64,000 nucleotides of DNA from Sporobolomyces roseus (GCA_016617785.1 JADILM010000006.1:186001-250000), one strand, 5' to 3'. Shown: positions 11,024-22,471, counted from the first letter of the stretch. Numbers and translations are program-made. The notes: generated from the letters alone by a model not told the origin.

Positions 11024-12610
11024 CTACTTCTCCTGCAGCAGACTCTGTAACCTCTCGATCAACGCCTCCTTCGCATCCATCTTCCTCCCTTGTCCCTGAC
11101 CCCCCTTCTTCTGTCCACCTTTCCTCTGAGATCCCGACAGCATTCGATTATCATTCTTCCTATCCTGCATCAAACTCTCCCTAGTAGCCAACCACCTCTC
11201 CTGTTCCTCCTTCGTCCTGTTCTTCTTCCTCCCCGCCAACAAATCAACCGGTCCTCTTTGATTCACTCCTAATGATTTGTAACTCTCTCCCGAAGGTCTC
11301 TGGTCAAAGTAATCCGATAATCCACGTGGTGAAGCTTTCGATCCTCCTCTCTGATTACGAGTCGAACCGAATGAATCACGAGGAGATAAATCGGGAGGAA
11401 GGGAACCAGAGTAAAGAGGTGAACCGATGGGGTGACGAAGAGCTGGGGAGTTCGAGGTGTAATTGGGAGTATCGACGACGGGTTGCAAGTCGACTGCTCG
11501 GAGTCCAAGGAGTCGCGGTTCGTATTCTGCGGTTGCGGGACGGAATTCGGCAGATTTTCGAAGACCACTCGAAGTGAATGCAGTCTTTTGTGCGTAACCG
11601 GTTGGGTTGATCGTTGGTCGAGTTAGACGGAAGTTGGCTCGTCCTGGTACGTTCGATCGGATCGAAGAGGCGTCAGGGTAGAAAGTCGTAGTTGGGAGTC
11701 CACCAGAGTTTTGAGAGTTGAGAGGGGAGATCGTGGAGAGGACGGAAGAGTAGAGTTCTTGACCGGATCCTTGGCGATAGGAAGAGAGGGGACCAGAAGA
11801 TCGGTTGAAGTTGTTGACGGGGGAAGGACCGAGGAGTCGACCTGGAATAGGGGATGCGAGAGCGGATTCGAGGGGAGTAGGGGTAGCGTACTGGAGAGCG
11901 AGAGTTGGGTGGATCTGAGGGAGAGGGGTCTTGGAGGAAGGAGAAGTTGAAGAGGAGGAGGATGAAGGGGATCGAAGGAATCGTTCAACGAGTCGAACGA
12001 GTTCGTTTGGATTCGATTGAGCGTGAGCGTAAAGGTCGAAATCTTGGTCGACTTGTCCCGACGTCGAACTCTTTGCCGTTTCCTCCGCTACGAATTGCTT
12101 GAACTCTTCTCTCCTCCCTTCCAACGATTCCAAGAAGTGATCGAATTGACCTTCACTCATGGTCAAGAAATTTGGAGTTCTCGACAAGGTCTCCTCCTCG
12201 ATGACTTCGTGTGGTGATTTGATCGAACCTCCTACTTTGGCCGAACCAATTCCACTCAAAGATTGAGGTACGAATCTACTCATGACTTGAGGAGGATCCC
12301 ATCTCTTCCCACCCATTGAAGTGTACGCCTCACTCTGTAATCCAACCTTGATCTCGCCCATCCTCTTCACATAACTGTTCTCCCTCGAAGCCTTCCTAAA
12401 GACTGTCCTGCCTTCCCTAGAGTCTAAATCGGTAATTCGAACGAAAGGTGAAGTTTTTGTAGTAGTCGAGGGAAGAGGTCGTTTGAGTCCAAAGTTGGAT
12501 CTGGCGAGGTGGGAGGAGCTTGTGGTGTATACTTGGTCTATTTGAGGGTTGTAGGAAGAGAGTTTGGAACGTCGGAGGAGTGCAGAGTAGGAAGACGAAG
12601 AAGCTGCCAT
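11024..12610 (-). CDS. MRP51: Mitochondrial small ribosomal subunit protein, MRP51 family (bS1m)
   Basis: A single exon of 528 residues, from ATG 12608-12610 to a stop at 11024. Near residues 35-75 lies the family signature: ARSNFGLKRPLP, then STTTKTSPFVRI, then DLDSREGRTVF. This is the KRPLP...TTKTS pattern of fungal Mrp51 proteins. Mrp51 belongs to the mitochondrial small subunit and in yeast acts on mRNA 5' leaders. The Ser/Pro-rich middle and basic C-terminus (KKNRTKEEQERW, ending EALIERLQSLLQEK) are less conserved. The N-terminus is Ser/Lys/Arg-rich, compatible with mitochondrial import. Lack of introns is unusual among its neighbours. Confidence 0.85.
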   Translation of the reverse strand: MAASSSSYSALLRRSKLSSYNPQIDQVYTTSSSHLARSNFGLKRPLPSTTTKTSPFVRITDLDSREGRTVFRKASRENSYVKRMGEIKVGLQSEAYTSMGGKRWDPPQVMSRFVPQSLSGIGSAKVGGSIKSPHEVIEEETLSRTPNFLTMSEGQFDHFLESLEGRREEFKQFVAEETAKSSTSGQVDQDFDLYAHAQSNPNELVRLVERFLRSPSSSSSSTSPSSKTPLPQIHPTLALQYATPTPLESALASPIPGRLLGPSPVNNFNRSSGPLSSYRQGSGQELYSSVLSTISPLNSQNSGGLPTTTFYPDASSIRSNVPGRANFRLTRPTINPTGYAQKTAFTSSGLRKSAEFRPATAEYEPRLLGLRAVDLQPVVDTPNYTSNSPALRHPIGSPLYSGSLPPDLSPRDSFGSTRNQRGGSKASPRGLSDYFDQRPSGESYKSLGVNQRGPVDLLAGRKKNRTKEEQERWLATRESLMQDRKNDNRMLSGSQRKGGQKKGGQGQGRKMDAKEALIERLQSLLQEK

Positions 12611-12892
12611 TTTGACGAGGGAGAGGGACAGGGAGGTTCAGGCGGACTTCTAGATGATTATCTACACCTCTACCAAGTCCAAGCGATCTGGGTGTGCTTT
12701 GGAGTAGTCTGAGGCAGAAAGCGGAGTGAAGGCCAATTGATAAGAATTGAGAAATTCCCATCAAATTAAGCTAATCCTGAATCTCGCTAGTCATCTCTCG
12801 CTGAGGTCTGCAAGCTTTACTTTTGATAGTAAAATAGAGCTTCTGATTCGATTCATTGAAGGAAACGCCTTGAAACGACAGAGAGAAATTGC

Positions 12893-15278
12893 ATGTTTTT
12901 CGTTCGCGCTAAATCTCGATCTCTTTCTCACCTCTGCTTCCTCGTTTCCCTCCTTCTCCTTCCCCCTTCTCCTATATTCACACACGGTAGCACCACCCTC
13001 TCTTCTCCTCCTCTCACTCCCCTCATCAGAAAAGCGCGAACCCTCTCCCTCTCCCCCTTCTTCCTTCAACTTCTTTGGCACCTCGCGATCCGAGCAACGA
13101 CGACCAACCAGTTATGGATCATTCAAACGCAAGAATGCAACAGTTACATAAACGACAACGAGTCACGGCTACTACTGCTACGACAGTTTCAGTCAATGTA
13201 CCGAGTCCCGACACAACAAACACGAGAATCTTTAGGAATCGTACTACTGCCACTCCAGCTGCTACTACTGAAACAACTGCTGCTGTCACTACAGAGGAAA
13301 CTACTAGTACGTTCACACGCGAAGAAACGGAGGGAAACAAACAAACTTTTAGAAGAAACTAATTCTCATTCCTCGTTCGACTCTCTCTCTCCTGCAGGAA
13401 GTACCCGTAGAAGACCCGTAGCTACTACTACAGATACCTCTACACCTGCATCTTCTACCTGTGAGCTCCCTCCCCTCTCTCTCTCTCCAGTTCGAAATGC
13501 GTGTTTCGACGCGATTTTAGAGCCTTCGGTTTGTAGTTTTTACTGACAAGGAATGTTGTTTTGGTTTTGTTTGGCAATTGGGACAACAGCTGCGACAGTA
13601 GCAGCCGAAGATGATGACGAAGCTACAGCGGCGACCACTCGAAACAGAGCAGGAACAACTACTTCGGTACGGTTGATTGACTTTCCTCTCACCTTTGTGC
13701 TCTTCTCGTGCTGAAGCTGATAGTTGGACAAATATCCGTAGAACGCTAATGGCTCGCCCGCAGCTGGGTTCAACTCCGCGACTGCCATTAACGCGACTCC
13801 CAAGAACAACAACGAATCGTCATCTTCGAATGGAGGAGCTATCGCAGGAGCGATTATCGCTGTCATTGCTGTCCTCGCAATTGGAGTAGGAGGATACTTT
13901 GTTTACCGACGACGAAAGAACGCGAAAGCAGCGAGAGGATCAGGAACTGGTCTCATTGGCGGAGGTGGAAGTTACAAGAAACAAGATGAAGGCAACGATT
14001 CTTACGGGAATGAAGGGAATGGAACGTTCGGTGCTACGAGGGATAACAGTTCATTATTCGGTGGAAGGGAGAAGACGTTCTCTGCAGAGAGTATCGGTGG
14101 TGCTTATGGATCGACCGGTGGAGGAGGAGGAAACAACGATTGGACTCAACCTACTCAACAATCTGCTGGACCTCCCGCTTCCCAGTACTCATCTTGGAAC
14201 ACTCCCGTCGCTTACCCACCTTCGAACCAACCTTTACCTGCTTCAACCGCGAACCTGCTCTCGAATCAACCTCAATCAACTCCGAACCTTCTTCCCGCCT
14301 CGCTCGCTGCTGGTGCTGCTGGAATCGGTGCGACTCGTCTCTTACAACAACAACAACAATCTCAACCTCATCAATCGACGACTGAACCGTTCAGTACTGA
14401 TTCGCAATATCAGAGTATCGAACAGAGGGAGTTGCAACAAGAGTTGGACAACCGACGACAGAGCTTCTTGAACAAGACTCAACCTCCTCCTCCTATTCCT
14501 CAAATCTCGCAGGAACAAGAGGATGAGAGTAGTCCGTTCGGAGAGAGTGAGGGTCAAGGTGAGGTTAGGGAAGTAAAGGGTACTTTTGATCCTAGTCTCG
14601 ACGATGAATTGGTTCTCTACGTGAGTCACTTCGAAGCTGCCATCCCACGTTCCTTCGACTGATGTTCCTCCCTCGCGGTCTCACAGCCTGGAGACAAAGT
14701 TCAAGTATTGATGAAGTACGATGATGGATGGGCTCTCGGATTGAACCTTTCTTCCGGAGTTCCTCCTTCGAAAGGGTACGTCCTCACTCTCTCTCCTCTC
14801 TCCTCACTCTTTCCCTAACTCACTCTCTTCTCCACTTCACAGTGTATTCCCCTTCGATTGCCTCGGAGACATTGTTCCTGCTCCCACTTCCTCCGAGATC
14901 CGTTCCTCTTCATCGCCCACCCCCATCGCCCGTTCCCTATCCCCGATCGACCCAGCCAACATTCCTCTCCCACCTCCCACCCCAACCCTCCTCTCCCCTA
15001 TCGGAGAAGACGATCAACCCCCTCAAACCGAATCTCAATCTCACCAGTTCTCGTCCGGACCTCCTCAATTAGCTCCTTTCGAACGATCCGATTCTCCTTT
15101 GTCACCTGATTTCCCTCCGAGTGTTCACGCGAGTCGTAACTCGCTCATGTTACCCGGTGGAGGATCGCCAGTCAAGGCGAATGGAGAAAAATTGAAGAGG
15201 CACTCAAGTTTGATTGCTTCGAGGGACGCCGATTTGTTTGTTGCGCTGGGAGAAGTGTTGGATAAGGAGAAGCACTAA
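12893..15278 (+). CDS. Single-pass membrane protein with Ser/Thr-rich ectodomain and cytoplasmic SH3 domain (Fus1-like architecture)
   Basis: Seven exons in phase (12893-12986, 13112-13306, 13398-13460, 13590-13666, 13742-14620, 14687-14775, 14843-15278), about 610 residues. Exon 1 codes a signal-peptide-like start (basic residues, then LCFLVSLLLLPPSP). If that exon is wrong, the next ATG is 13114. A Thr-rich ectodomain follows (TATTATTVSVNVPS), then a transmembrane helix AGAIIAVIAVLAIGVGGYF with RRRK behind it as a stop-transfer. The Gln/Pro-rich cytoplasmic part carries an SH3 domain: FDPSLDDELVLYPGDKVQVL, YDDGWALGLN and GVFPFDCL. Yeast Fus1 and some wall sensors have this layout. Role at the cell surface or in fusion is inferred. 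Confidence 0.8.
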
Positions 15279-15702
15279 AGATTAGTGTTGACGACGCCGT
15301 AGTTCTGCTGAGCGAATACTTTTTCTCTCTTTTCATGTTTCGTTTTTCCTCTCTTTTCTTTTTGGAATCGCTTTTCACTCCCTATTCTTGACGACCCCCT
15401 CATTCATTGCCTCTCCTTACATGCCCATAACGACCCCTTTTCACATCCATCTCTCTTTCCTCCTCTCTTGTTGATACCCCTCTCTTTTTCTTTCGCATTT
15501 CGCTCTTTCATCTATTTCTCACGTTCAAGCTCCTCTCGTTTTAACCTATCATGATGCCAAATCAGACGCTTTTCTCATCTACCCATGTCTGATCGAGTCT
15601 GGAAAACGAGCGATCAAGGATTTCATTCTATTGCCGGTTTTCGCTCACAATCAACTTTTCTTGCTCTATTGACGTACACCAACTGCTGCATATTTCTCAC
15701 AA
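15279..15702. other. Convergent 3' flanks
   Basis: This CT-rich stretch separates the stop of the SH3 gene from the stop of member 5 (minus strand). It probably holds two 3' untranslated regions. Nothing else was recognised. Confidence 0.4.
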
Positions 15703-17187
15703 TCAAGAGGACTCTCTTCTGAGGTCCTCTGCCATTCCCAAGATCCTTTTCCCAACCATTTCATCCGACAGCATTTCGACAAACCTCGTAAGATTCTCCT
15801 CCTCCATCGCTAAGATACCGACGAGCGTGTCAAGATCGTTAATACCGGAAGAGCGCAGAGTGACCAGGGTATGAGCGAGATTCGAGGGCGAAGAGTCGAA
15901 AGCGCGAAGGAAAGAAACGAGATCCAGAGGATAGGACAGTGCGGAAGCGGTAGAGGTAGAAGTAGTGGTGACTGGGCGGGGAGGAGGAGGAGCCATGATA
16001 TACGCTGAAGTGAGAGAGGGAAGGGTCGAAGAGGAAGCGAAAGGAAGTTGAGGAGCGGGAAGTGCGAAAGGTTGATAATTGGTCGAATCGAGCTTTGCTT
16101 CGTTCGTCTCTTGAGCAGCTGCCTCCTTCGGTTGATCGTCGCCTTTCTTCACTTGATGATCTCCCCCAGCGAGCTCCAAGACGGGATGATTGTGAGATCC
16201 CACTACTTTGTCGAACCTCCATTTTCCGTCCTCTTTTTTCGAACCGTGAAGCTCAAATTTGCATCGTCCTCCGTTCGGCTCAGTGTTGTAACGAGTGTTA
16301 TTGCGATAGCACTTCATGACGAGGCCTGCACCGACTCCGTCCTTGAGTTGTGGTAGACGGCGAGAGATCGAGTAGTTGCGTTGTTGCGAATAGGCGAAGA
16401 GAACGGTAAGAAGACCACGAAGAGAGTCGAAAGGAAACTCGGGGGAAGGAAGGGATACGACACCTCGCTGCAAAGTACTCAGAATCACTGTCAGCTTGAC
16501 CGATCTGATTGATCCCTGAGAAATAGTCGAATCACCTTCTTGACCTCATCAATTTCCGTTTGAATGTCTCGAGCTGGAGGGCAGATCTTGAGGAACACTT
16601 CCAAGTGTGGTGATCTAGGCTGGTAACGAACTCGTTTCTTCGGAGTAGGTTGATCGACAGATGAATCCGATTCGGAAGCAGAGTCTTCCTCCGGATCCTC
16701 TTCTAGTCCGTTGCGATCTTTCTCCGACAAGTCGCTCCTGAGAGTTCTTGATCCACTGCCCAACTTTAAGCCCGATCTCCTGTTCGTATCAAGCCTTTCA
16801 ATCTGCGCCTTGACTTTTCGAATCTTCTCCTTAAGCTTGTCCTTCGCCGTTTCCTTTTTGTCCTCCCTTTCTTCTTTGGAGCAAGTATGCGTCGATACAA
16901 GTCTGACCACTGTCACCACATCATCGACGAGCTCGGTTGCGGCTTCGAAAGCACAGTATCTCCCGCTTGAATCGACGATGTTGCAACAGATCTGCGATCG
17001 AACTCCAGGCGTTGAGCTTCTGACGAGTACGTTGGTCGAGTGTTGTACTATCATTTGTAACGTCGCTGTGAGCTCGGGCGAATGACGAAGTAGAGAGAGG
17101 GAACTGACGGCCTCGCTCAAACAAGTCGAGCTTGAAACGATTGAAAGAAGCGTAGGTGGTCCCGACTGGAGGAAGTAGTGAATCCAT
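15703..17187 (-). CDS. FAR1/WRKY-GCM1-like double zinc-finger protein (member 5, sub-type c)
   Basis: Three minus-strand exons (17109-17187, 16536-17047, 15703-16467) have exactly the lengths of member 4 (79, 512, 765 nt) and give 451 residues. Exon 1 starts MDSLLPPVGTTYASFNRFKL. Finger 1 has ICCNIVDSSGRYC and STHTC; finger 2 has MKC, GGRCKF, DGKWRFDKV and SHNH. The C-terminal module is VSFLRAFDSSPSNLAHTL...ILAMEEENLTRFVEML. By eye, exon 3 differs from member 4 at roughly one residue in ten, so this is a recent inverted duplicate. All zinc ligands are kept and no lesion is visible, so both copies appear functional. Confidence 0.84.
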
Positions 17188-17611
17188 TCCTTTTCACTGA
17201 GATGGAAGAGGAGAGACAAAGTGAGTGAGAGGAATGAAAGAGGGAGAGAGAAGAGAAAGGAGAGAGAACTCACTCTCGACCGCGGACTCTCCCGGACTTT
17301 GGGTAACTCGTCACTTGGTTTGTGAGTAGCTCTGGAGAAGCTCTACAAAGCTGAGTCGAATGAGAAGACAGAACAGCAGGATTCAAAGCGAAATACTCGA
17401 AACTCGTCGAAGAAGGAGTTTCGTTTGAGCTTTAAACCAATGCTGTGTGTCCAGCGAGCTATCGAGCTTGATTGCACGAAGCTACTCCAATTGTCCTCCT
17501 CATCCGTCACGTTGAAAAGCATTCTTCCTCATTCACAACCGAATCTTTGCTGAACTTCTGCCTGTCTCGATTCCTACACCTCAGCCCTCCTCCACTCTCT
17601 AGCTCCACTCT
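17188..17611. other. Spacer between members 6 and 5
   Basis: This holds the promoter of member 5 with its conserved element and the 3' flank of member 6. It is clearly similar, inverted, to 7143-7580. Confidence 0.6.
17278..17300 (-). promoter_or_regulatory. Conserved upstream element of the b/c family genes (copy 3)
   Basis: On the minus strand it reads AAGTCCG, seven bases, CCGCGG. It lies about 90 bases before the ATG of member 5. The seven spacer bases are the most divergent of the five copies, yet their number is kept. Confidence 0.55.
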
Positions 17612-19243
17612 TCAAGCCAGTCCATTCTCACTCCTCATCTCCTTCACCATTTCCAAGAGCTTCTTTCCTACTTCTTGATCGTCGAGCATTCCAATGAAGT
17701 TTTCGAGCGATTCATCCTCCATCATCAAGATCTCGAGGAGAGTTTCGAGAGAGTTGACTCCCGAGTTGTGAAGCTTGTTGAGAAGATGGGGAAGATTTGT
17801 CGGAGAGGAGCGGAAGGAACGAAGGAAAGAAACGAGATTGGATGAATGCGTCGTGGTAGTCGGGTCGAGGGAAGAGAGAAGTTGAAGCTGGGTGGAGCGG
17901 CTGGGGGGAGGGTGAGAAGCTTGGAAGCCGGAAAGAGAGTTCGTAACAGAGGGATTGACGCAGGAGCGAGAAGCGGTAGGAAACGAAATTTGTGGTTTCG
18001 AAGTTTCGGTGTCGTCGATCTTGCGCTTGACGCCTTGACTGCCTATCTTTGGCATGACAGAGATCTCTAGTACCTCGTGATTGTGAACGCCCGATGCGGA
18101 TTCAACGCTCCAAGTTCCGTTCTGATTCCTCGTGGCGTGGATGGCGAACTGACAACAGCCTCTAGAACTCTTCCCGTACTTTGTAGCGTTACGATGACAG
18201 TGCATGCGTAGGGTCGAAGGCTTTGCGATGGTCGAATCAGGATATTTGCGGTAGATCGAGAAATTGCGTTCGAGTGCGAAAGAGTAGAGGACGACGAGGA
18301 GTTGGCGAGGAGTATCGAAAGTCGTCGTAGGGGAGGGAAGATTGACAATGTTACTCTGTAAGGGGTCTCAGTCAAAGTGAGCTGAGATGAATCTGAAGTT
18401 AAGGGAAATCAAGGGACTCACCTTTCTGAGCTCTTTGATTTCTGATTCAATGTCTCGAGCTGGTGGGAACATCTGCTTGAGGTCTTGAGTTGACATACGA
18501 CGACCTCGATTGCGAGGCTTTGTAGTAGTAGGAGTAGTAGAGGAAGATAAACCACCGAAAGTCGATTGAGGACCAAGGTCTTCTTCGGAATCCGATGATG
18601 TTAAGTAATCGGAGTAAGCGTCTTCGTCCGATAGATAGTCACCTTTCGAGGGCAAGGCAGAAGATTGATATTGTCTCGTTGAGAGATCGCTTCCCAAGTC
18701 CTCGTCGTCTTCCTCCGATTCTTGTTCGAACTCGTCCTCGTTTGCCTTGTGCTCGAATCGATCGATAATCGAGCCACCGTCTTGGATTTGACCTTTGTCC
18801 GACATAGCCTCCTGTCCTTCATGCTCTCCACGCTTCTCGAATTCCTCCTTCTCCCTTCTCGCTTTCCCAACCATTTCCAACATCTTATCCCTAGCTGTGA
18901 GCCTCTTCAATTCCGTGTCGGGTCCTTCACACGAATGTTCCGTCTCGATGTCGGTTACAGTAATAACTCCTTTCACGTTCTTAGCGACAATTCGGAAAGA
19001 GCAGTATTGCCTCTCAGAGGGTTGGCCAATCCTGATTCCGCAATGGAGACGGGCAAAGTTGTTCGGTGAAGATGCTTTGGTCGTTAAGCGTAGTGATTGT
19101 CGCACTATCAGTTCGAGGATGTGATCAGCGAAGTAGATAACGAGAGGAGGGAGAAGTTACTCACAACCTCGTTCAAACACGTCCAGTTTGAACGCTGGAA
19201 GGGAAGAGTAGACTGTTCCCACACCAGGGAGAATACTAGACAT
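17612..19243 (-). CDS. FAR1/WRKY-GCM1-like double zinc-finger protein (member 6, sub-type b)
   Basis: Three minus-strand exons (19165-19243, 18422-19104, 17612-18355) give 501 residues. The start is MSSILPGVGTVYSSLPAFKL. Finger 1 shows LHCGIRIGQPSERQYC and TEHSC. The acidic linker is longer than in other members, with patches such as EQESEEDDEDLGSD, before FPPARDIESEIKEL. Finger 2 has YSFALERNFSIYR, MHCHRNATK, GCCQFAI, NGTWSVESA and HNHE, so the usual GGRC is changed to GCC while a Cys is kept. The C-terminal module is VSFLRSFRSSPTNLPHLLNK...MMEDESLENFIGML. It lies next to member 5 in the same order as members 3 and 4. Confidence 0.84.
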
Positions 19244-19330
19244 TGCTGTATACGGTTCGAGAGGAAGCGAGTCGAAAGTGAGGGGAAGAAGTGAGAGGAA
19301 GGAAGAAGAAGAGAGGGAAGAAATCAGTTT

Positions 19331-19354
19331 GAACCGCGGATGATTTCGGACTTT
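19331..19354 (-). promoter_or_regulatory. Conserved upstream element of the b/c family genes (copy 4)
   Basis: The minus-strand sequence is the same as copy 1 across the whole 24 bases. It ends 87 bases upstream of the ATG of member 6. Confidence 0.6.
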
Positions 19355-19581
19355 GAGATAGCCAGTCCACGTTGAGTCGTTGAGCACACGTTCAGTGTGT
19401 TTCGGAGACTGAAGGCTAGCGAGGAGTGAGAAATCAGAAAACGAAGCGAAGAGAAAGTAAGCGAAACTCTCTGGTCGAGCGAAGATTGCTTTCGTCGATC
19501 TCGACAAGGGCTAGAGGGGTGAGGCTATAGTCCGAGATCGCATGGATGAAGCTACTTCCTCTGTCTTCTTCCTCGTTCCCT

Positions 19582-19692
19582 TCACTTTGCGAGTTCCTGC
19601 CGCAGATCTTCCCTCGTCGTTCTCAATTTCCCCTCAGTCTCAATTTCGATTCCCCTATTGAAGTCGCTCAAATCCTCCGTTCTTCAACTTCA
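19582..19692 (-). pseudogene. Relic of the 3' end of an a-type family gene
   Basis: On the minus strand this segment aligns by eye with the last exon end of members 2 and 8: GGATTTGAGCG, GGGGAATCGA, GAGGGAAGATCTG and CAGGAACTCGC, ending in a TGA at 19582-19584. The frame is broken by a TAG and a TGA. Similarity continues through the a-to-b spacer down to the promoter of member 6. It stops abruptly at the stop codon of the MCP1-like gene at 19693, so the duplication breakpoint lies there. Confidence 0.65.
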
Positions 19693-20751
19693 TTACGCCT
19701 GAGCTACCCCCCAACCCCTTCTCAGCACATAATCCATTCTCTTCGCAATCCATTCCGGATTCGTTCCAATCCTCTCTCCCCCCAACCCTCCCGCAATCCT
19801 GACAGTCCCCACACCCAATCCAACGACCAAAGCCGTCCAAACAGCTTGCCATTCCCTCCCCTTCGTGATTTTCCTCCTCCTCGAAATGGGTCCAGCTTTC
19901 GGTCGTTTCGGTTGGAGGGAACGAGGGGCTGTTGGATCGAGTAAGATACGCCAACCTACTAAGGCATGGTAGGTCGCGAGGGAAGCTAAAGAGGCGTAGG
20001 AAAGTGTAGAGGCGATACGAAGGTATGGAGATGAGTGAGTGAGGGAGAGGGCGGTGAAGGTGTAGTTGAAGAAAGAGGGGGAGAGGGAAGAGATCGGAGG
20101 GAGAGGCGAGGAGGGGTGAATCCGGTGGATGTAGAGATGGTGGATTACTATTGGGATCAATGCGTAGCCGGTCATGTGGTGAGTTGTGAGAGGAGGAATG
20201 ATTGAGGAATTTCGAGCAGAGGGAACGACAATGTCTTCTTCGATTTCGAAGGTTTGTTCATTCTTGATTTCGACGAGTTCCGCATCGAGTTGATCCATCT
20301 CGTCTACCAATAACTCCTTCTCCCCTTGATTGAGAGAAGGCAATCCAGCGGATAGATCTTGTGAAGAAGTGATATTCTTCATTTCCAACCTCAATGCCTC
20401 TCGCTTCCAGTTCCTCCTCTCTATTCTCTGCAACACTTTGATCCATCGATTGAAGACTCCACTCGCGATGTGCAACCCTAAACTCCCGTAGACTAAGATG
20501 GGTTCTGTCCATTCTCCTTGATAGAGCTCTCTCCCAATCAGTAAGAATCCATTCGCTCGGTTCTCGGCCGAGGAGATGTATTTTGGTCGAGATGGTAGGA
20601 GGGCGGAGAGGGGAGCAGAGAGGTGGACGACGGTGAAGAAGGAGAAGGAACAGGCAGAGAGGGATTGGACGAGTTTGAGAAGCGGGACGGCGACGTCGAG
20701 GAGTTGAAGGGTGAGAGGGGGTGGTGTGTTGAGCGTAGAGGGTACTGGCAT
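19693..20751 (-). CDS. MCP1: MCP1-like mitochondrial membrane protein (DUF1691 family)
   Basis: A single exon of 352 residues, from ATG 20749-20751 to TAA 19693-19695. The family motifs are visible: a helix LVQSLSACSFSFFTVVHLSA, then GRELYQGEWTEPILVYGSLG followed by LHIASGVFNRW. A charged loop follows, then a second membrane region with HHMTGYALIPIVIHHLYIH, and a C-terminal helix (AVWTALVVGLGVGTVRIAGG). In yeast, Mcp1 is a mitochondrial outer-membrane protein tied to lipid homeostasis and suppressing loss of ERMES. Several His residues in the helices fit a heme-binding cytochrome-b-like fold reported for related proteins. The stop codon coincides with the duplication breakpoint next to it. 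Confidence 0.82.
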   Translation of the reverse strand: MPVPSTLNTPPPLTLQLLDVAVPLLKLVQSLSACSFSFFTVVHLSAPLSALLPSRPKYISSAENRANGFLLIGRELYQGEWTEPILVYGSLGLHIASGVFNRWIKVLQRIERRNWKREALRLEMKNITSSQDLSAGLPSLNQGEKELLVDEMDQLDAELVEIKNEQTFEIEEDIVVPSARNSSIIPPLTTHHMTGYALIPIVIHHLYIHRIHPSSPLPPISSLSPSFFNYTFTALSLTHSSPYLRIASTLSYASLASLATYHALVGWRILLDPTAPRSLQPKRPKAGPISRRRKITKGREWQAVWTALVVGLGVGTVRIAGGLGGERIGTNPEWIAKRMDYVLRRGWGVAQA

Positions 20752-21004
20752 TGCTATCGAGAGAGGAGAAAGGGAGGGAGAGTCGATCGGAGATGGACTA
20801 GATGAAGCAAGAATTCAAGAGGCGAGGGAAGCTTGCAGCTATCGCAAGGTGGCTTGTATGTATTGATAAGTTATCTATAACTTGTTCTAGAGGCGTATTA
20901 GGGATTTCGAGGGTGTCTAGTGAGTGGTAGATGACAGAGTTGCGGTTCGCTGCTTCTTGTCCTCCTCCATCTCGCTTCGAATTCGATCAAACGACTCAGT
21001 CAGT

Positions 21005-22471
21005 ATGCCAACACCACGGTTAGCGCAGTACCCGCCATCCTCAACCGAATCACAATGGTTCTTCACTCGAAAAGAGCTGGATAATCCTCCTTCACTTCGA
21101 GACAATGTACCACTCAAGGAGGAACGAAGGAGTAGACAGAGAATGATACAAGTATTATGGCAATTCAGGCATATCTCAAAGCAGTACGTTCACTCTAACT
21201 TTCGAGCTGTTGTTGTCGAGATGTTGACTGAATTCGCAATGAGACAGACCTCAACTCGTTATCAATACAGCTGCTACTATGTTACAGCGGTTCTACATGA
21301 GAGAATCCTACGCGAAATGGGACAAATATGTGAGCGGACATTCTCTCCTCGAAGCGAGACTTGAAATGATTCTGATTTCGTTCATTCTTTCGAACAGACT
21401 GCCGTTGCAGCAGCTTTCTTCCTCGCCTCGAAAGTGGAAGAGAAACCACTCAACAGCAAGAACGTAACCTCTATGCTCCTCTGGCTACGAAAGAATGGTT
21501 TCCGACCCAACATCGACCCGGATGCCTGGAGAAAAGGATTCAGTGAATCCGAATACGCAAATCCTACCTTCATTAAACAGAGAAAAGATATCTTGCATTA
21601 CGAAGAGACTATGTTGAGGATGGAATGTTTCGATATGAATTTGAGACACCCTCATGCGTTGTTGGGGAAAGCGGTAAAGAGGATTTGGAACAAGGGAAAG
21701 GGGAAAGAGGAGGTTGACAGGTCGAGTCAGATTTTGGATTGCAGTTGGTCTGTAGCGAATGATACGTAAGTACGAGATCAACGTTCAATTCCCCTGAAGA
21801 AGCAGAATCAAACTGATCCTTCGTAATTGCAGTCTCGCCGCACCGACTTGTCTCCTGTATCCACCTCAACTCATCGCTGCCGCTTGCCTCACTATCGCAC
21901 TCAGCATGCTACGACTACCTCTACCTTCGAAACCTCTCTCAATATCCGAACAACGTACTTTATGGGAATTAGACAAGGAGGAAGGAGAAGAAGAAGATGG
22001 AGAACCTTTTGAAGAGGATGTTTACTGGTTGGATCTGTTCGAGATTAGATCGGATCAACTCAGAGGTAGGTCTCTGTCGTTGATCAGCTAGGAGAGGGAT
22101 CACAAACTGATCGACGATTCTCCTACAGAACCGATTCTTTACATCCTCGATAATTGGCAACTGTCACAGGATGAATTCGTCAGGGACGAGTCGAGCCGGG
22201 TAAGTTCGAGTGTTTCTCTCGCTCGTCGGTTGCAGTAGCTGATGCGTTGTCGAGGACACAGCTGCGGCCGAAGATTCTGAAAGCTCTGGACGAATTACCT
22301 CTTTGGCCGAAAGAAGAAGTGCAGGACGATGATACCAAGGGAGGCCCGCATGAGATCAAAGATGAAGCAAAGAGAGGACCGGGAGATGGAGCGAAAGATG
22401 GATTGTCGAGCGCTGTGCGAGACGAGGTCAAAGATGAAGACGTCGAGATGGAGGAGGTCAAGCTTGAATAG
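21005..22471 (+). CDS. Cyclin of the transcriptional C/K/T type
   Basis: Six exons in phase (21005-21183, 21248-21329, 21398-21765, 21833-22065, 22129-22199, 22262-22471), about 380 residues. The N-terminal cyclin box is clear: SQWFFTRKEL, EERRSRQRMIQVLWQF, INTAATMLQRFYM, AVAAAFFLASKVEE. The second repeat has LYPPQLIAAACLTIALSML. The Lys/Glu-rich tail (DEVKDEDVEMEEVKLE) is low complexity. Transcriptional cyclins pair with CDK9/CTDK-type kinases that phosphorylate the RNA polymerase II tail; which kinase is used here cannot be told. It is close to fungal Ctk2/Pch1/cyclin K proteins. It is transcribed divergently from the MCP1-like gene. Confidence 0.82.

Noticed and set aside
11905..12217. Plus-strand frames opposite MRP51
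   Set aside because: Shadow frames of the single-exon MRP51 gene on the other strand.
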